This document shows, in pieces, positions 42,916-51,336 of a DNA stretch of 64,000 nt. The stretch is taken from contig NZ_CP188258.1 in assembly GCF_049994905.1 (NCBI RefSeq), positions 3,162,001 to 3,226,000 of the forward strand, in the 5' to 3' direction. The number at the start of each line of letters is the position of its first letter. Position 1 is the stretch's first letter. The notes under the pieces were generated by a model. It was not told the origin of the DNA, did not search any database, and saw only the letters and a program-made list of their open reading frames with translations. The translations under genes were made by a program, and so were the position numbers. This DNA is from Diaminobutyricibacter sp049994905. Its GTDB lineage: Bacteria > Actinomycetota > Actinomycetes > Actinomycetales > Microbacteriaceae.

Positions 42916-44110
42916 CCATCAGCCGGGCACGGTCGACCTGCGCGCCCGACCGGATCAGTCGCTGCACCTGGTCGTTGACGTCCCACACGTTCACATTCAT
43001 TCCCGCGACGACCCGGCCGTCGCGCACCCAGAAGGAGATGAACTCAAGCGAAGCGGGGTCGCCCCGAAAGACGATGTCGGCACCGCGCGCGAGCGGCGCG
43101 TAGCCCGAGTACTCCATGCCCAGATCGTATTGGTCGGTGTAGAAGTACGGGATGTCGTCGTACTCGGCGTTTTCGCCCATCATCGCCCCGGCGGCCACCC
43201 TGCCACCGGCGATGGCGTTGGCCCAGTGCTCATTGCGCAGGTGCTGCCCGATCGCCGGCAGGAACGGGTCGGCGACGTCGCCGGCCGCATACACGTCTTC
43301 GGCGCTCGTCGCCATCGCCGAGGTGGTGGTGATGCCGTTGCCGATCGGGAGGCCGGCCTGCTCAGCCAGGCGGACGTTCGGCGACGCGCCGATCCCGGCG
43401 ACGACCACGTCTGCTTCGAGCCGCTCACCCGCATCCGTCGTCACCTCCTCCACCGTGCCGGCCGTACCGCGGAGTTCTGCCACCGCGCTCTTCAGCCGGA
43501 ACCCGACGCCGTGGTCTCGGTGCAGCCGCTCGAAGACCGAGCCCAGTTCGTCGCCGAGCACACCCTGCAGCGGGACGGCGCTGTGCCCGACGACCGTCAC
43601 CTCGTTGCCGTAGAGCCGCGCTGCAGCCGCGACCTCGAGCCCGATCCACCCGGAGCCGGCGATCACGATGCGCCTGCCACCGCCGGAGAGCTCGGCGCGC
43701 AGCACGTCGCTGTCGTCGAGCGTGCGCAGGGTATGCACGCCGTCGAGGTCGGAACCGGGCACGGTGAGTCGACGGGGGCTCGCACCCGTCGCGATCAGCA
43801 GGCGCTCGTACCCGAGGCGGGCGCCATCTTCGAGGACCGCCTCATGGGAGCCGGGGTCGATCGAGGCGACCGTCGTGTCGAGCACGAGCTCGACCGCGTT
43901 GTCCGCGTACCACTGCGCGGGGTGCACGAACACTTCGTCACGTTCGCCGCCGTTCAGGTACTCCTTCGACAACGGCGGGCGGATGTACGGATCGTGCGCT
44001 TCGGCGCCGACGATGACGATGCGTCCGTCATAGCCGCGCTCGCGCAGCGTGGTCGCGGCCGTCGCACCCGCGAGGCCTCCTCCGACGATGACTGTGGTGC
44101 GCTCCGTCAT
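42887..44110 (-). CDS. FAD-dependent NAD(P)H:ferredoxin/rubredoxin reductase-like oxidoreductase
   Basis: This is a 407-residue protein with two Rossmann motifs: VIVGGGLAGATAATTL at the N-terminus (FAD) and IAGSGWIGLEVAAAA near residue 150 (NAD(P)H). YIRPPLSKEYL, LLIATGASPRR and VYAAGDVAD are typical of ferredoxin and rhodocoxin reductases. The C-terminal reductase domain is present. It usually feeds electrons to a ferredoxin for an oxygenase or P450; none is adjacent. Its 3' end overlaps the FolP-like start by 29 bp. Confidence 0.88.
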   Translation of the reverse strand: MTERTTVIVGGGLAGATAATTLRERGYDGRIVIVGAEAHDPYIRPPLSKEYLNGGERDEVFVHPAQWYADNAVELVLDTTVASIDPGSHEAVLEDGARLGYERLLIATGASPRRLTVPGSDLDGVHTLRTLDDSDVLRAELSGGGRRIVIAGSGWIGLEVAAAARLYGNEVTVVGHSAVPLQGVLGDELGSVFERLHRDHGVGFRLKSAVAELRGTAGTVEEVTTDAGERLEADVVVAGIGASPNVRLAEQAGLPIGNGITTTSAMATSAEDVYAAGDVADPFLPAIGQHLRNEHWANAIAGGRVAAGAMMGENAEYDDIPYFYTDQYDLGMEYSGYAPLARGADIVFRGDPASLEFISFWVRDGRVVAGMNVNVWDVNDQVQRLIRSGAQVDRARLMDEDVPLDAL

Positions 44111-44216
44111 GGGTGATTCCTTCCGTCGCTGCCTGTGCCGAAGCTATGGTCACGCGGTGCCTGCGTCAAGGCTGCCGATCAGACTCGCGGATGTTTCGCG
44201 GACCGCACGCGGGTCG

Positions 44217-44271
44217 TTCGCACGCCATTCGCACGCCGCTCGCACGCCGCTCGCACGCCGGTCACACGCCC
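44217..44271. repeat. Five 11-bp tandem repeats upstream of the response regulator
   Basis: Units at 44217, 44228, 44239, 44250 and 44261 read ttcgcacgcca, ttcgcacgccg, ctcgcacgccg, ctcgcacgccg and gtcacacgccc. The period equals one helical turn, the usual spacing of OmpR/PhoB-type response-regulator half-sites. The array ends 63 bp before the response-regulator ATG and is a strong candidate for an autoregulatory operator. Confidence 0.7.
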
Positions 44272-44334
44272 GCCACCGAGCGCACACCGCGCCCTCACAG
44301 CCAAGTCTCAGTCAACGCGCAGATACTAGTTCCC

Positions 44335-45027
44335 ATGAACGCCGGACCACGCATTCTCATCGTCGACGACGAGCCCAACATCCGCGATCTCCTCACCACC
44401 AGCCTCCGCTTCGCCGGTTTCGCCGTGCGCGCTGTGGGCAACGGGGCGCAGGCCATCTCCGCGGTCCTCGAAGAGGAACCCGACCTCATCATCCTCGACG
44501 TCATGCTGCCCGACATGAACGGTTTCGGCGTCACCAAGCGCCTGCGCGGTGCCGGCTACACGGCACCGATCCTGTTCCTGACGGCGAAAGACGACACCGA
44601 AGACAAGATCACCGGCCTGACCGTCGGCGGCGACGACTACGTCACCAAACCCTTCAGCCTCGACGAGATCGTGGCGCGCATCAAGGCGATCCTGCGCCGC
44701 ACCATGCAGGCCGACGAAGACGCCGTCATCCGCGCGGGTGAGCTCACGATGGACCAGGACACGCACGAGGTCTTCGTCGGCGACACCGGCATCGAGCTCA
44801 GCCCCACCGAGTTCAAGCTGCTGCGCTACCTGATGCTCAACCCGAACCGGGTGCTCAGCAAGGCGCAGATCCTCGACCACGTCTGGGAGTACGACTTCAA
44901 CGGCGACGCCGGCATCGTCGAGTCCTACATCTCGTACCTGCGGCGCAAGGTCGACGCCCACTCGAGCGAACCGCTCATCCAGACCAAGCGCGGCTTCGGC
45001 TACATGCTCAAAGCGGCAAAGGTCTAG
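44335..45027 (+). CDS. OmpR/PhoB-family response regulator
   Basis: This 230-residue protein starts at ATG 44335; the upstream extension runs through the tandem repeats and is rejected. The receiver domain has the acidic pair in ILIVDDEPN, phospho-acceptor Asp55 in LIILDVMLPD, Thr in LFLTAKDD and Lys in YVTKPFSLDE. The winged helix-turn-helix follows (about 135-228) with ELSPTEFKLLRYLMLNPNRV and ESYISYLRRKVD. No ribosome-binding site is obvious, so translation may be leaderless. The cognate kinase lies 47 bp downstream. Confidence 0.92.
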   Translation: MNAGPRILIVDDEPNIRDLLTTSLRFAGFAVRAVGNGAQAISAVLEEEPDLIILDVMLPDMNGFGVTKRLRGAGYTAPILFLTAKDDTEDKITGLTVGGDDYVTKPFSLDEIVARIKAILRRTMQADEDAVIRAGELTMDQDTHEVFVGDTGIELSPTEFKLLRYLMLNPNRVLSKAQILDHVWEYDFNGDAGIVESYISYLRRKVDAHSSEPLIQTKRGFGYMLKAAKV

Positions 45028-45074
45028 TCGTCATACACTGTTGGCCCAGCTTCGCTGCATAAACTGGCGGCCTC

Positions 45075-46784
45075 ATGCACGAATCACTCCTGGATCGCTG
45101 GAACGCAATCTCGCTACGTACCAAGATCACGGGCGTGACCGTCCTGATGCTGACGCTCGGGCTGCTCGTTTCGGGCATCGGCACGATGGCGATGCTCAAG
45201 CCCGTATTGCTGACGCAGCTCGACGCGCAACTCAACGCCGCCTCGCAGCCGAACAACCTGAACTCCTACCTGGCGTCACGCACCGGCAGCAGTGACAAGA
45301 TCGCGTCAGACGGCAGCGCTTCCGACTACTTCGTCGCGCTCTACAACGCCGATGGCGACCTGATCGACTACAACTGGAAGAACGAGCCCTCAGCGGAACG
45401 CCCGGTCGTCCCGGCCAAGGTCGACCTGACCAAGGGCCGCTCGATGAGCCAGGACGGTTTCTACCTCAACAGTCGCGACAAGCACACGCTCTACCGTGCG
45501 AGTGCCACGCTCGTGACCTTCACGTCCCCGGCCGGCGCGTACGGCACGGCGATCGTTGCGGCATCCACGCACCAGATCGACACGATCATGGCCAGCTACC
45601 TGGCGATCTTCCTGGGCTTCGGAGTCATCGTGGTCATCGTCGGCGCCGGGCTCACGCGGATGCTCGTCACGACGACGTTCGCACCATTGCGCGAGGTCGA
45701 ACAGACGGCCGCCGCCATCGCTGACGGCGACTTCAGCCAGCGCCTCGGCGGCGCCACCCCCAACACCGAGGTCGGACGCCTCAATCGTTCCCTCAACACG
45801 ATGCTCAACCGCATCGACAGAGCCTTCACCGACCGCGCCCGCACCATCGAGCAGATGCGCCGCTTCGTCGGGGATGCCAGCCACGAGCTGCGCACGCCGC
45901 TCGTCTCCGTGCGCGGATATGCCGAGCTCTACCGCATGGGCGCACTCCAGTCGCCCGAAGAGGTCGCACAGGCGATGGACCGCATCGAGAAAGAGGCGAT
46001 CCGCATGGGCGGTCTCGTCGAAGACCTCCTCGAACTCGCCCGCCTCGACGAGACGAAGCCGCTCGACCTGAAGCCCGTCGACCTCGTGCCGATCGCACGC
46101 GATGCCGCTCTTGACGCGATGGCCTCGTCGCCCGGACGCGTGGTCACGGTGCTCACACCCGAGCCGATCCTGGCCCGTGCCGAAGCGGAGCCCGCGTCGG
46201 TCGACACCGCGACGGCACCGATGGCGCGGGTGCAGGCGAACGCATCCACGGCGACCGGCCCGATCTCCTTCGCCGGCGCGACCCTCGCCCGACTGCGAAG
46301 CCGGCGGCCCCGTCGCACGAATACGGGTTCGACCGTTGTCATCACGGAACCGGTCATGTCACTGCCTGCCGTGCCTCCCAGCGATCCCGCGATCGTTTTC
46401 GCCGAAGAGAACAAGATCCGTCAGGTCGTCACCAACCTCATGGGCAACGCGATGCGCTTCACGCAGAACGACAGCCCGATCGAGATCCTCGTGCAGGTCA
46501 ACCACCAGACCGACCGGGCGATCCTCGAGGTCATCGACCACGGTGAGGGCATCCCGCCGCAGATTCGCGAGAAGATCTTCCAGCGTTTCTGGCGCGCCGA
46601 CACCTCCCGCGCCCGCGAGACCGGTGGAAGCGGTCTGGGTCTCGCGATCGTGTCGTCGATCGTCGCAGCCCACAACGGCACCGTCGAGGTCGTCGAGACC
46701 GAGGGCGGCGGGGCGACATTCCGTGTCGCACTCCCCCTTGCGGGCTCGCCGAGCGCGCCCCAGCCGATCACCCCGACTGCCTGA
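45075..46784 (+). CDS. Sensor histidine kinase with unusual HATPase insertion
   Basis: This is a 569-residue kinase. Two transmembrane helices (about residues 17-40 and 172-195) bracket an extracytoplasmic sensor region. HAMP follows (about 195-250). The phospho-acceptor is His270 in DASHELRTPL. The HATPase domain shows the N box EENKIRQVVTNLMGNAMRFT, the G1 box IDHGEGIPP and SGLGLAIV. About 60 residues of Ala/Arg/Thr-rich sequence (about 365-430) interrupt the region before the N box, where most kinases have a few residues. It ends before a strong bidirectional terminator. Confidence 0.9.
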   Translation: MHESLLDRWNAISLRTKITGVTVLMLTLGLLVSGIGTMAMLKPVLLTQLDAQLNAASQPNNLNSYLASRTGSSDKIASDGSASDYFVALYNADGDLIDYNWKNEPSAERPVVPAKVDLTKGRSMSQDGFYLNSRDKHTLYRASATLVTFTSPAGAYGTAIVAASTHQIDTIMASYLAIFLGFGVIVVIVGAGLTRMLVTTTFAPLREVEQTAAAIADGDFSQRLGGATPNTEVGRLNRSLNTMLNRIDRAFTDRARTIEQMRRFVGDASHELRTPLVSVRGYAELYRMGALQSPEEVAQAMDRIEKEAIRMGGLVEDLLELARLDETKPLDLKPVDLVPIARDAALDAMASSPGRVVTVLTPEPILARAEAEPASVDTATAPMARVQANASTATGPISFAGATLARLRSRRPRRTNTGSTVVITEPVMSLPAVPPSDPAIVFAEENKIRQVVTNLMGNAMRFTQNDSPIEILVQVNHQTDRAILEVIDHGEGIPPQIREKIFQRFWRADTSRARETGGSGLGLAIVSSIVAAHNGTVEVVETEGGGATFRVALPLAGSPSAPQPITPTA

Positions 46785-46794
46785 CCGCGAGCCC

Positions 46795-46855
46795 GTCGAG
46801 CACAGGAAAAAGCACCTCAATTCGCGAGAATGAGGTGCTTTTTCCTGTGCCCGAC
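46795..46855. terminator. 61-bp palindromic element / bidirectional terminator (copy 1)
   Basis: The arms gtcg-a-gcacagg and cctgtgc-c-cgac enclose a 20-bp perfect stem whose inner part is aaaaagcacctca/tgaggtgcttttt. The hairpin carries A- and T-runs so it terminates both the kinase (+) and the lipoprotein gene (-). A related 61-bp copy lies at 47999. Confidence 0.85.
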
Positions 46856-46856
46856 C

Positions 46857-47948
46857 TCAGCGATGGGCGAGCACCCAGTTCGTGAATGCGACGGAGCCGG
46901 AGGCGGCGCCGGCGGTGGTCATGGGGGCCGATACCGAGAGCCAGTCGTCGCCCGACATCACATCGACGGACGTCGTCGCCCATTCGACGCCCGGGATCGT
47001 CCGCTGGATCGCGTGAGCGGTGTTCCCACCCGATTCGAGCGTCAACTCGGTCACCTCGGCACCCTGCGTGGCAAGTAGGTCTCGATAGTGGTCGAAGGCG
47101 GCCGTTCCACCGGGGATGACGGTCAGGCTGACGAGCACACCGCCGCTCCCGTCGTGGCTCGGGTGATAGGGGCAGTACTCCGCACCAGGCACGAGACCGA
47201 CGGCGGCCTCGATGCGAAACATGTTCTCCGGCGCGCGGAACGAGGCTTGCGGCACGCCGAAGCTCGCCGCCGCCGCGGCCCCGTACTCATCCGCCATGCA
47301 GGCCGGATGCGGCGCATCGGGAACAACGCCCGTCGCCGCACCGGCTATCGGGGCGAGCACATCGACAGCGTGTTGCATCAGCGCGTGGAATTCGCTCTCA
47401 CTGATCGAAGGACGCGTCGGTGAACTGGCCTCCCCAGCGACCCAGACGTTGCCGACGAGGATGTTGGTGTGGCAGTAGTTCTGGGCGCAGTCGCCACCAC
47501 GGGAGGGATAGCTGCCGTAATCCGCTCCGGGAGTGGACGTCGACGGGTACCATTCGGCGAGCTTCGCCCAGGCCCCGTCGGAATTCGGCAGCACGTCGAT
47601 CGTCACCGAAGCGCCGTGCTTCTCGACATCGGCTGCTTCGGGGGTCCCCCACAGGCACGAGCCTCCGCCGGCCGCTTCAAGCTGCGAGAAGGTTCTGCCG
47701 ATATCGCTGACCGCCCGCACCCCGGCGTCGATCGCCCCTGCGTCGACGCCCAGAAGCGCGGACACGGCGTCGTTCGACGCCAGTGAGGCACAGTCGAACG
47801 CAAGACCCTTCCTCGGCGTCGGAGTCGGGTCGGCCGCCGATGTGCCCGTCGCGCTGGGCTCCTGAGCGTCCCCGGCCGCGCATCCGCTCAGCACCACGAC
47901 GACCAGCGCCGCCCCCGCAAGCGCCGCAAGATATGCCTGTCTCCACAT
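46857..47948 (-). CDS. Secreted lipoprotein, unknown function
   Basis: This is a 363-residue protein with a lipoprotein signal: MWRQAYL, a hydrophobic core, and lipobox VVLSGCAAG with Cys at about residue 23. A Thr/Pro/Ser linker follows. The mature part has paired Cys residues in two similar halves (for example GDCAQNYCHTN and GAEYCPYHPSH), suggesting disulfides. I recognise no named domain. The gene is bracketed by two related palindromic elements. Its TGA is in the 3' flank of the first. Confidence 0.78.
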   Translation of the reverse strand: MWRQAYLAALAGAALVVVVLSGCAAGDAQEPSATGTSAADPTPTPRKGLAFDCASLASNDAVSALLGVDAGAIDAGVRAVSDIGRTFSQLEAAGGGSCLWGTPEAADVEKHGASVTIDVLPNSDGAWAKLAEWYPSTSTPGADYGSYPSRGGDCAQNYCHTNILVGNVWVAGEASSPTRPSISESEFHALMQHAVDVLAPIAGAATGVVPDAPHPACMADEYGAAAAASFGVPQASFRAPENMFRIEAAVGLVPGAEYCPYHPSHDGSGGVLVSLTVIPGGTAAFDHYRDLLATQGAEVTELTLESGGNTAHAIQRTIPGVEWATTSVDVMSGDDWLSVSAPMTTAGAASGSVAFTNWVLAHR

Positions 47949-47998
47949 ACGTTCCCCCCGGGACTCAGTGGCGACACTCTACCAACCACGAAGAGGCC

Positions 47999-48059
47999 GT
48001 CGAGCCCAGGAAAAGTCACCCTATTGCAACGAATTGGGGTGACTTTCCCTGTGCCCGAC
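47999..48059. repeat. 61-bp palindromic element (copy 2)
   Basis: Same length and same flanks as the element at 46795 (gtcgagc-caggaaaa at the left, ctgtgcccgac at the right), with a different inner stem: gtcaccc pairing with gggtgac. It lies between the lipoprotein start and the groEL terminator. The shared flanks indicate a common origin. Confidence 0.75.
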
Positions 48060-48073
48060 GGTGGGCGAAACGA

Positions 48074-48105
48074 AAGAGGGCGCCTCCCGAAGGAGACGCC
48101 CTCTT
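48074..48105 (-). terminator. groEL terminator hairpin
   Basis: Aagagggcg-c-ctcc and ggag-a-cgccctctt form a 14-bp stem with one mismatch and a 4-nt loop, 15 bp after the groEL stop. Read on the minus strand it is followed by TCGTTTCG, a weak U-tract. Confidence 0.7.
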
Positions 48106-48120
48106 GTGACAACCTCTGGC

Positions 48121-49740
48121 TTAGAAGTCCATGCCACCGGTCGGGTCGCCGACCGGAGCCTGGTTCTTCTCCGGCTTGTCGGCGACGACGGCCTCGGTGG
48201 TGAGGAACAGGCCCGCGATCGACGCTGCGTTCTGCAGCGCGGAGCGGGTGACCTTCACCGGGTCGTTGATGCCGGCAGCGAGCATGTCCACGTACTCGCC
48301 GGTCGCGGCGTTGAGGCCGTGTCCGACGGGCAGGTTGCGGACCTTCTCGACGACCACGCCGGGCTCGAGGCCCGCGTTGATCGCGATCTGCTTGAGCGGA
48401 GCCTCGATGGCGACACGAACGATGTTCGCACCGGTCGCCTCGTCGCCGGTCAGCTCGAGCTTCGCGAAGGCGTTCTTGCCGGCCTGGATGAGTGCGACGC
48501 CACCACCGGCGACGATGCCCTCTTCGACCGCTGCCTTGGCGTTGCGCACGGCGTCTTCGATGCGGTGCTTGCGCTCCTTCAGCTCGACCTCGGTCGCGGC
48601 ACCCGCCTTGATGACGGCGACGCCGCCGGCGAGCTTCGCGAGGCGCTCCTGGAGCTTCTCACGGTCGTAGTCGCTGTCGGTGTTCTCGATCTCGTTGCGG
48701 ATCTGGGCGACGCGGCCCGCGATCTGCTCGGGGTCTCCGGCACCTTCGACGATGGTCGTCTCGTCCTTGGTGATGACGACCTTGCGAGCCTGGCCGAGCA
48801 GGTCGAGGGTGACGTTCTCGAGCTTGAGGCCGACCTCTTCGGAGATGACCTGGCCACCGGTCAGGATCGCGATGTCCTGCAGCATTGCCTTGCGGCGGTC
48901 GCCGAAGCCCGGCGCCTTCACGGCGACAGACTTGAAGATGCCGCGGATCTTGTTCACGACGAGCGTGGCCAGGGCCTCGCCGTCGACGTCCTCAGCGATG
49001 ATGAGGAGCTGCTTGCCTGCCTGGATCACCTTGTCGACGACCGGAAGAAGGTCCTTGATGTTCGAGATCTTCTGGTTGGCGATCAGGATGTACGGGTCTT
49101 CGAACACGGCCTCCTGACGGTCGGGGTCGGTGACGAAGTACTGCGACAGGAAGCCCTTGTCGAAACGCATGCCCTCGGTCAGCTCGAGCTCGGTGCCGAA
49201 CGTGTTCGACTCCTCGACGGTGACGACGCCCTCTTTGCCGACCTTGTCGATCGCCTCGGCGATGATCTCACCGATGGTGGTGTCGCCGGCGGAGATCGAC
49301 GCGGTCGCTGCGATCTCTTCTTTGGTCTCGACCTCTTTGGCGGAGGCGATGAGCTCGGCGGTGACGGCCGCGACGGCCTTCTCGATGCCGCGCTTCAGGG
49401 TGATGGGGTCCGCACCGGCGGCCACGTTGCGGAGGCCTTCCTTGACGAGCGCCTGAGCGAGGACGGTGGCCGTGGTGGTGCCGTCACCTGCGACGTCGTC
49501 GGTCTTCTTCGCGACCTCCTTGACGAGCTCGGCACCGATCTTCTCGTACGGGTCGTCGAGTTCGATCTCCTTGGCGATGGAGACACCATCGTTGGTGATC
49601 GTGGGAGCGCCCCACTTCTTCTCGAGTACGACGTTGCGACCGCGCGGGCCAAGCGTCACCTTGACGGTGTCGGCCAGAATGTTCAGGCCACGCTCGAGGC
49701 CGCGGCGCGCGTCCTCGTTGAAAGCAATGATCTTTGCCAT
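48121..49740 (-). CDS. groL: 60-kDa chaperonin GroEL
   Basis: This 539-residue group I chaperonin is full length. It begins MAKIIAFNEDARRGLERG, carries the ATP-site segment DGTTTATVLAQALVKEG near residue 85, the hinge VVEEGIVAGGGVAL, and ends with the canonical GGMDF tail, so it is the housekeeping GroEL2-type rather than the His-tailed GroEL1. No groES is adjacent. Two CIRCE elements upstream show HrcA control. Confidence 0.97.
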   Translation of the reverse strand: MAKIIAFNEDARRGLERGLNILADTVKVTLGPRGRNVVLEKKWGAPTITNDGVSIAKEIELDDPYEKIGAELVKEVAKKTDDVAGDGTTTATVLAQALVKEGLRNVAAGADPITLKRGIEKAVAAVTAELIASAKEVETKEEIAATASISAGDTTIGEIIAEAIDKVGKEGVVTVEESNTFGTELELTEGMRFDKGFLSQYFVTDPDRQEAVFEDPYILIANQKISNIKDLLPVVDKVIQAGKQLLIIAEDVDGEALATLVVNKIRGIFKSVAVKAPGFGDRRKAMLQDIAILTGGQVISEEVGLKLENVTLDLLGQARKVVITKDETTIVEGAGDPEQIAGRVAQIRNEIENTDSDYDREKLQERLAKLAGGVAVIKAGAATEVELKERKHRIEDAVRNAKAAVEEGIVAGGGVALIQAGKNAFAKLELTGDEATGANIVRVAIEAPLKQIAINAGLEPGVVVEKVRNLPVGHGLNAATGEYVDMLAAGINDPVKVTRSALQNAASIAGLFLTTEAVVADKPEKNQAPVGDPTGGMDF

Positions 49741-49810
49741 GGTTGTTTTTCGTCCCTCCCGGACGTCTGCGAAAGATACGGAACTTCCGGGCGAATGCCC
49801 GTGTTCATTG

Positions 49811-49837
49811 TTAGCACTCGAACGCGTCGAGTGCTAG
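49811..49837. promoter_or_regulatory. CIRCE element 1 (HrcA operator)
   Basis: TTAGCACTC-N9-GAGTGCTAG matches the CIRCE consensus at all but the final base. It is 71 bp upstream of the groEL ATG. Confidence 0.95.
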
Positions 49838-49845
49838 AACGATTC

Positions 49846-49870
49846 TGGCACTCGGATGCCGCGAGTGCAA
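49846..49870. promoter_or_regulatory. CIRCE-like element 2
   Basis: TGGCACTC-N9-GAGTGCAA is a second, slightly degenerate CIRCE with the same 9-bp spacer, starting 35 bp from the first. Two HrcA sites in one promoter would give tighter repression. Confidence 0.8.
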
Positions 49871-49898
49871 GTGAACGCGAATAGCGCCGGACGCGAAC

Positions 49899-49928
49899 GA
49901 ACGCCGCCCGGATACCCGGACGGCGTTC
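49899..49928 (-). terminator. cspA terminator hairpin
   Basis: Gaacgccg and cggcgttc, with inner ccg/cgg, form a stem 20 bp downstream of the cold-shock gene stop. No long T-tract follows; it separates cspA from the groEL promoter. Confidence 0.6.
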
Positions 49929-49948
49929 GAATCAGTAGTCGTGCTGTG

Positions 49949-50152
49949 CTACGCCAGACGCACCGCCTCGGCCTGGGGGCCTTTGTTGCCGGTACCGACC
50001 TCGAATACGACCTGCTGGCCCTCTTCGAGAACCTTGTAGCCGCTCATGTCGATTGCGGAGTAGTGAACGAAAACGTCCTGTCCCCCACCATCCACGGTGA
50101 TGAAGCCGTAGCCCTTTTCAGCGTTGAACCACTTCACGGTTCCGTTCGCCAT
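49949..50152 (-). CDS. CspA-family cold-shock protein
   Basis: This 67-residue single-domain cold-shock protein has RNP1 KGYGFITVDGG and RNP2 VFVHYSAI, and begins MANGTVKWFNAEKG. It binds nucleic acid as an RNA chaperone. The 185-bp region upstream (50153-50337) is unusually AT-rich for the window and contains two near-identical gggcgtgaa(a)tta repeats at about 50261 and 50282, likely part of its promoter or cold-shock leader. Confidence 0.95.
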   Translation of the reverse strand: MANGTVKWFNAEKGYGFITVDGGGQDVFVHYSAIDMSGYKVLEEGQQVVFEVGTGNKGPQAEAVRLA

Positions 50153-50337
50153 CTATTACTCCCATTGCTGTGTTTCGTCCACGCGTAGCACATTCACCAG
50201 CGCGTTGAAACCAGATACTAATGCTTTCAACCGCCGCAATGAATGCTGATCCCGGCAATAGGGCGTGAAATTACGTGAATGGGGCGTGAATTAAACACGC
50301 CGGAAACATCGACGAGCGGAATCCCCGGTGAGAACGG

Positions 50338-50895
50338 CTATTGCCCCGGAGCCTTGTAGTCGCTCCCGACGACGACCGTCAGGTCGGCCCCGGTCTCGAC
50401 GAAGTCCTGTGTCAGCATCACCGTGGCACCGGGCAGCGACTGCGCGACACCGAGGGCCGCACCCTCGTACTTCGGGTTCGAGTAGTAGACGATCGTGCTG
50501 GTGATGTTGCTCTGGCTCGCGTTCGCGCGCGACTGGACCTTCCATCCCTTCGCGACGAGTGCGTCGCCGACCTGGTTCGCCAGGCCTGCGGTCGTCGTGC
50601 CGTTCAGCACTGTGACGTTCAGGCTGGGGTCGACGGTCGGGACCACCGTCGGCGTTGGGGTCGGAGTGATGGTCGGCGTCGGGGTGCCGCTGCCGGGAGA
50701 CCCGTTGAACGCGATGCTGCCGTTGATGAGGTAGAGCCCGAACACGCCGACGCCGATCAGGAGGAGGGTGGCGACCGCCGCCCACGCGAATCCGATCCAG
50801 CCGCGACCCTTCTGGTGGGGAGCTCGGTGTGCGCCGACACGCTGGATGTCGTCGGGGATCGCGTCGAAGCGGTCCTTCGGGAATTTCTCTGCCAT
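50338..50895 (-). CDS. LytR_C-domain membrane protein (VirR/Rv0431-like)
   Basis: This 185-residue protein starts at the ATG at 50895. A cytoplasmic N-terminus is followed by one transmembrane helix (about residues 35-58), a Thr/Pro-rich linker, and a LytR_C domain (about 90-180) beginning NVTVLNGTTTAGLANQVGDAL. With the DUF3263 gene 17 bp upstream and groEL nearby, it matches the mycobacterial Rv0430-Rv0431 neighbourhood, where the protein (VirR) affects cell-wall integrity and vesicle release. No catalytic motif. Confidence 0.88.
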   Translation of the reverse strand: MAEKFPKDRFDAIPDDIQRVGAHRAPHQKGRGWIGFAWAAVATLLLIGVGVFGLYLINGSIAFNGSPGSGTPTPTITPTPTPTVVPTVDPSLNVTVLNGTTTAGLANQVGDALVAKGWKVQSRANASQSNITSTIVYYSNPKYEGAALGVAQSLPGATVMLTQDFVETGADLTVVVGSDYKAPGQ

Positions 50896-50912
50896 CGGTT
50901 CGGTGGGGGTCC

Positions 50913-51182
50913 TCAGTCGTGGGGCGTGAGCGTTCGTGCGCTCCGCGCGGCCGTTCGTGCGTCGCGCAGGCGTTGCAGCCTCTTGACGAGCATAGGGTCG
51001 TGGGCGAGCGCGGCCGGCGAATCGATCAGGGCGCCGAGCAGCTGATAGTACCGCGCCGCCGACAGTCCGAAGTCCTGGCGGATCGCTTTCTCTTTCGTGC
51101 CCGCATGCCGCCACCACTGCCGTTCGAAGGCCAGGATCGCCTCGTCGCGTTCAGTGAGCTCCTCCGGAACCGTGTCCGCCAT
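50913..51182 (-). CDS. DUF3263 protein
   Basis: This 89-residue protein matches DUF3263: LTERDEAILAFERQWWRHAGTK and a helix-turn-helix-like IRQDFGLSAARYYQLLGALID. The second part looks DNA-binding (sigma-like), so it may be a small transcription factor. It precedes the LytR_C gene by 17 bp, the same order as in mycobacteria. Confidence 0.88.
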   Translation of the reverse strand: MADTVPEELTERDEAILAFERQWWRHAGTKEKAIRQDFGLSAARYYQLLGALIDSPAALAHDPMLVKRLQRLRDARTAARSARTLTPHD

Positions 51183-51336
51183 CGCTCACCTCTTTCGCCT
51201 GACCCCTGATGTGCGCTTCATACTATTTGGGCGTGTCTGAGTGTTCGCCCAAGCGGGCGGGCAGGTCGCGGGATGGCGTTTAGGGTTGGATCTGAGATCT
51301 CTCAGGCCAACCCACCCACGGAAAGGACGCCGCGCC

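Noticed and set aside
44113..44334. N-terminal extension of the response regulator
   Set aside because: It would translate the tandem repeats into Arg/His/Thr-rich sequence; receiver domains start right after ATG 44335.
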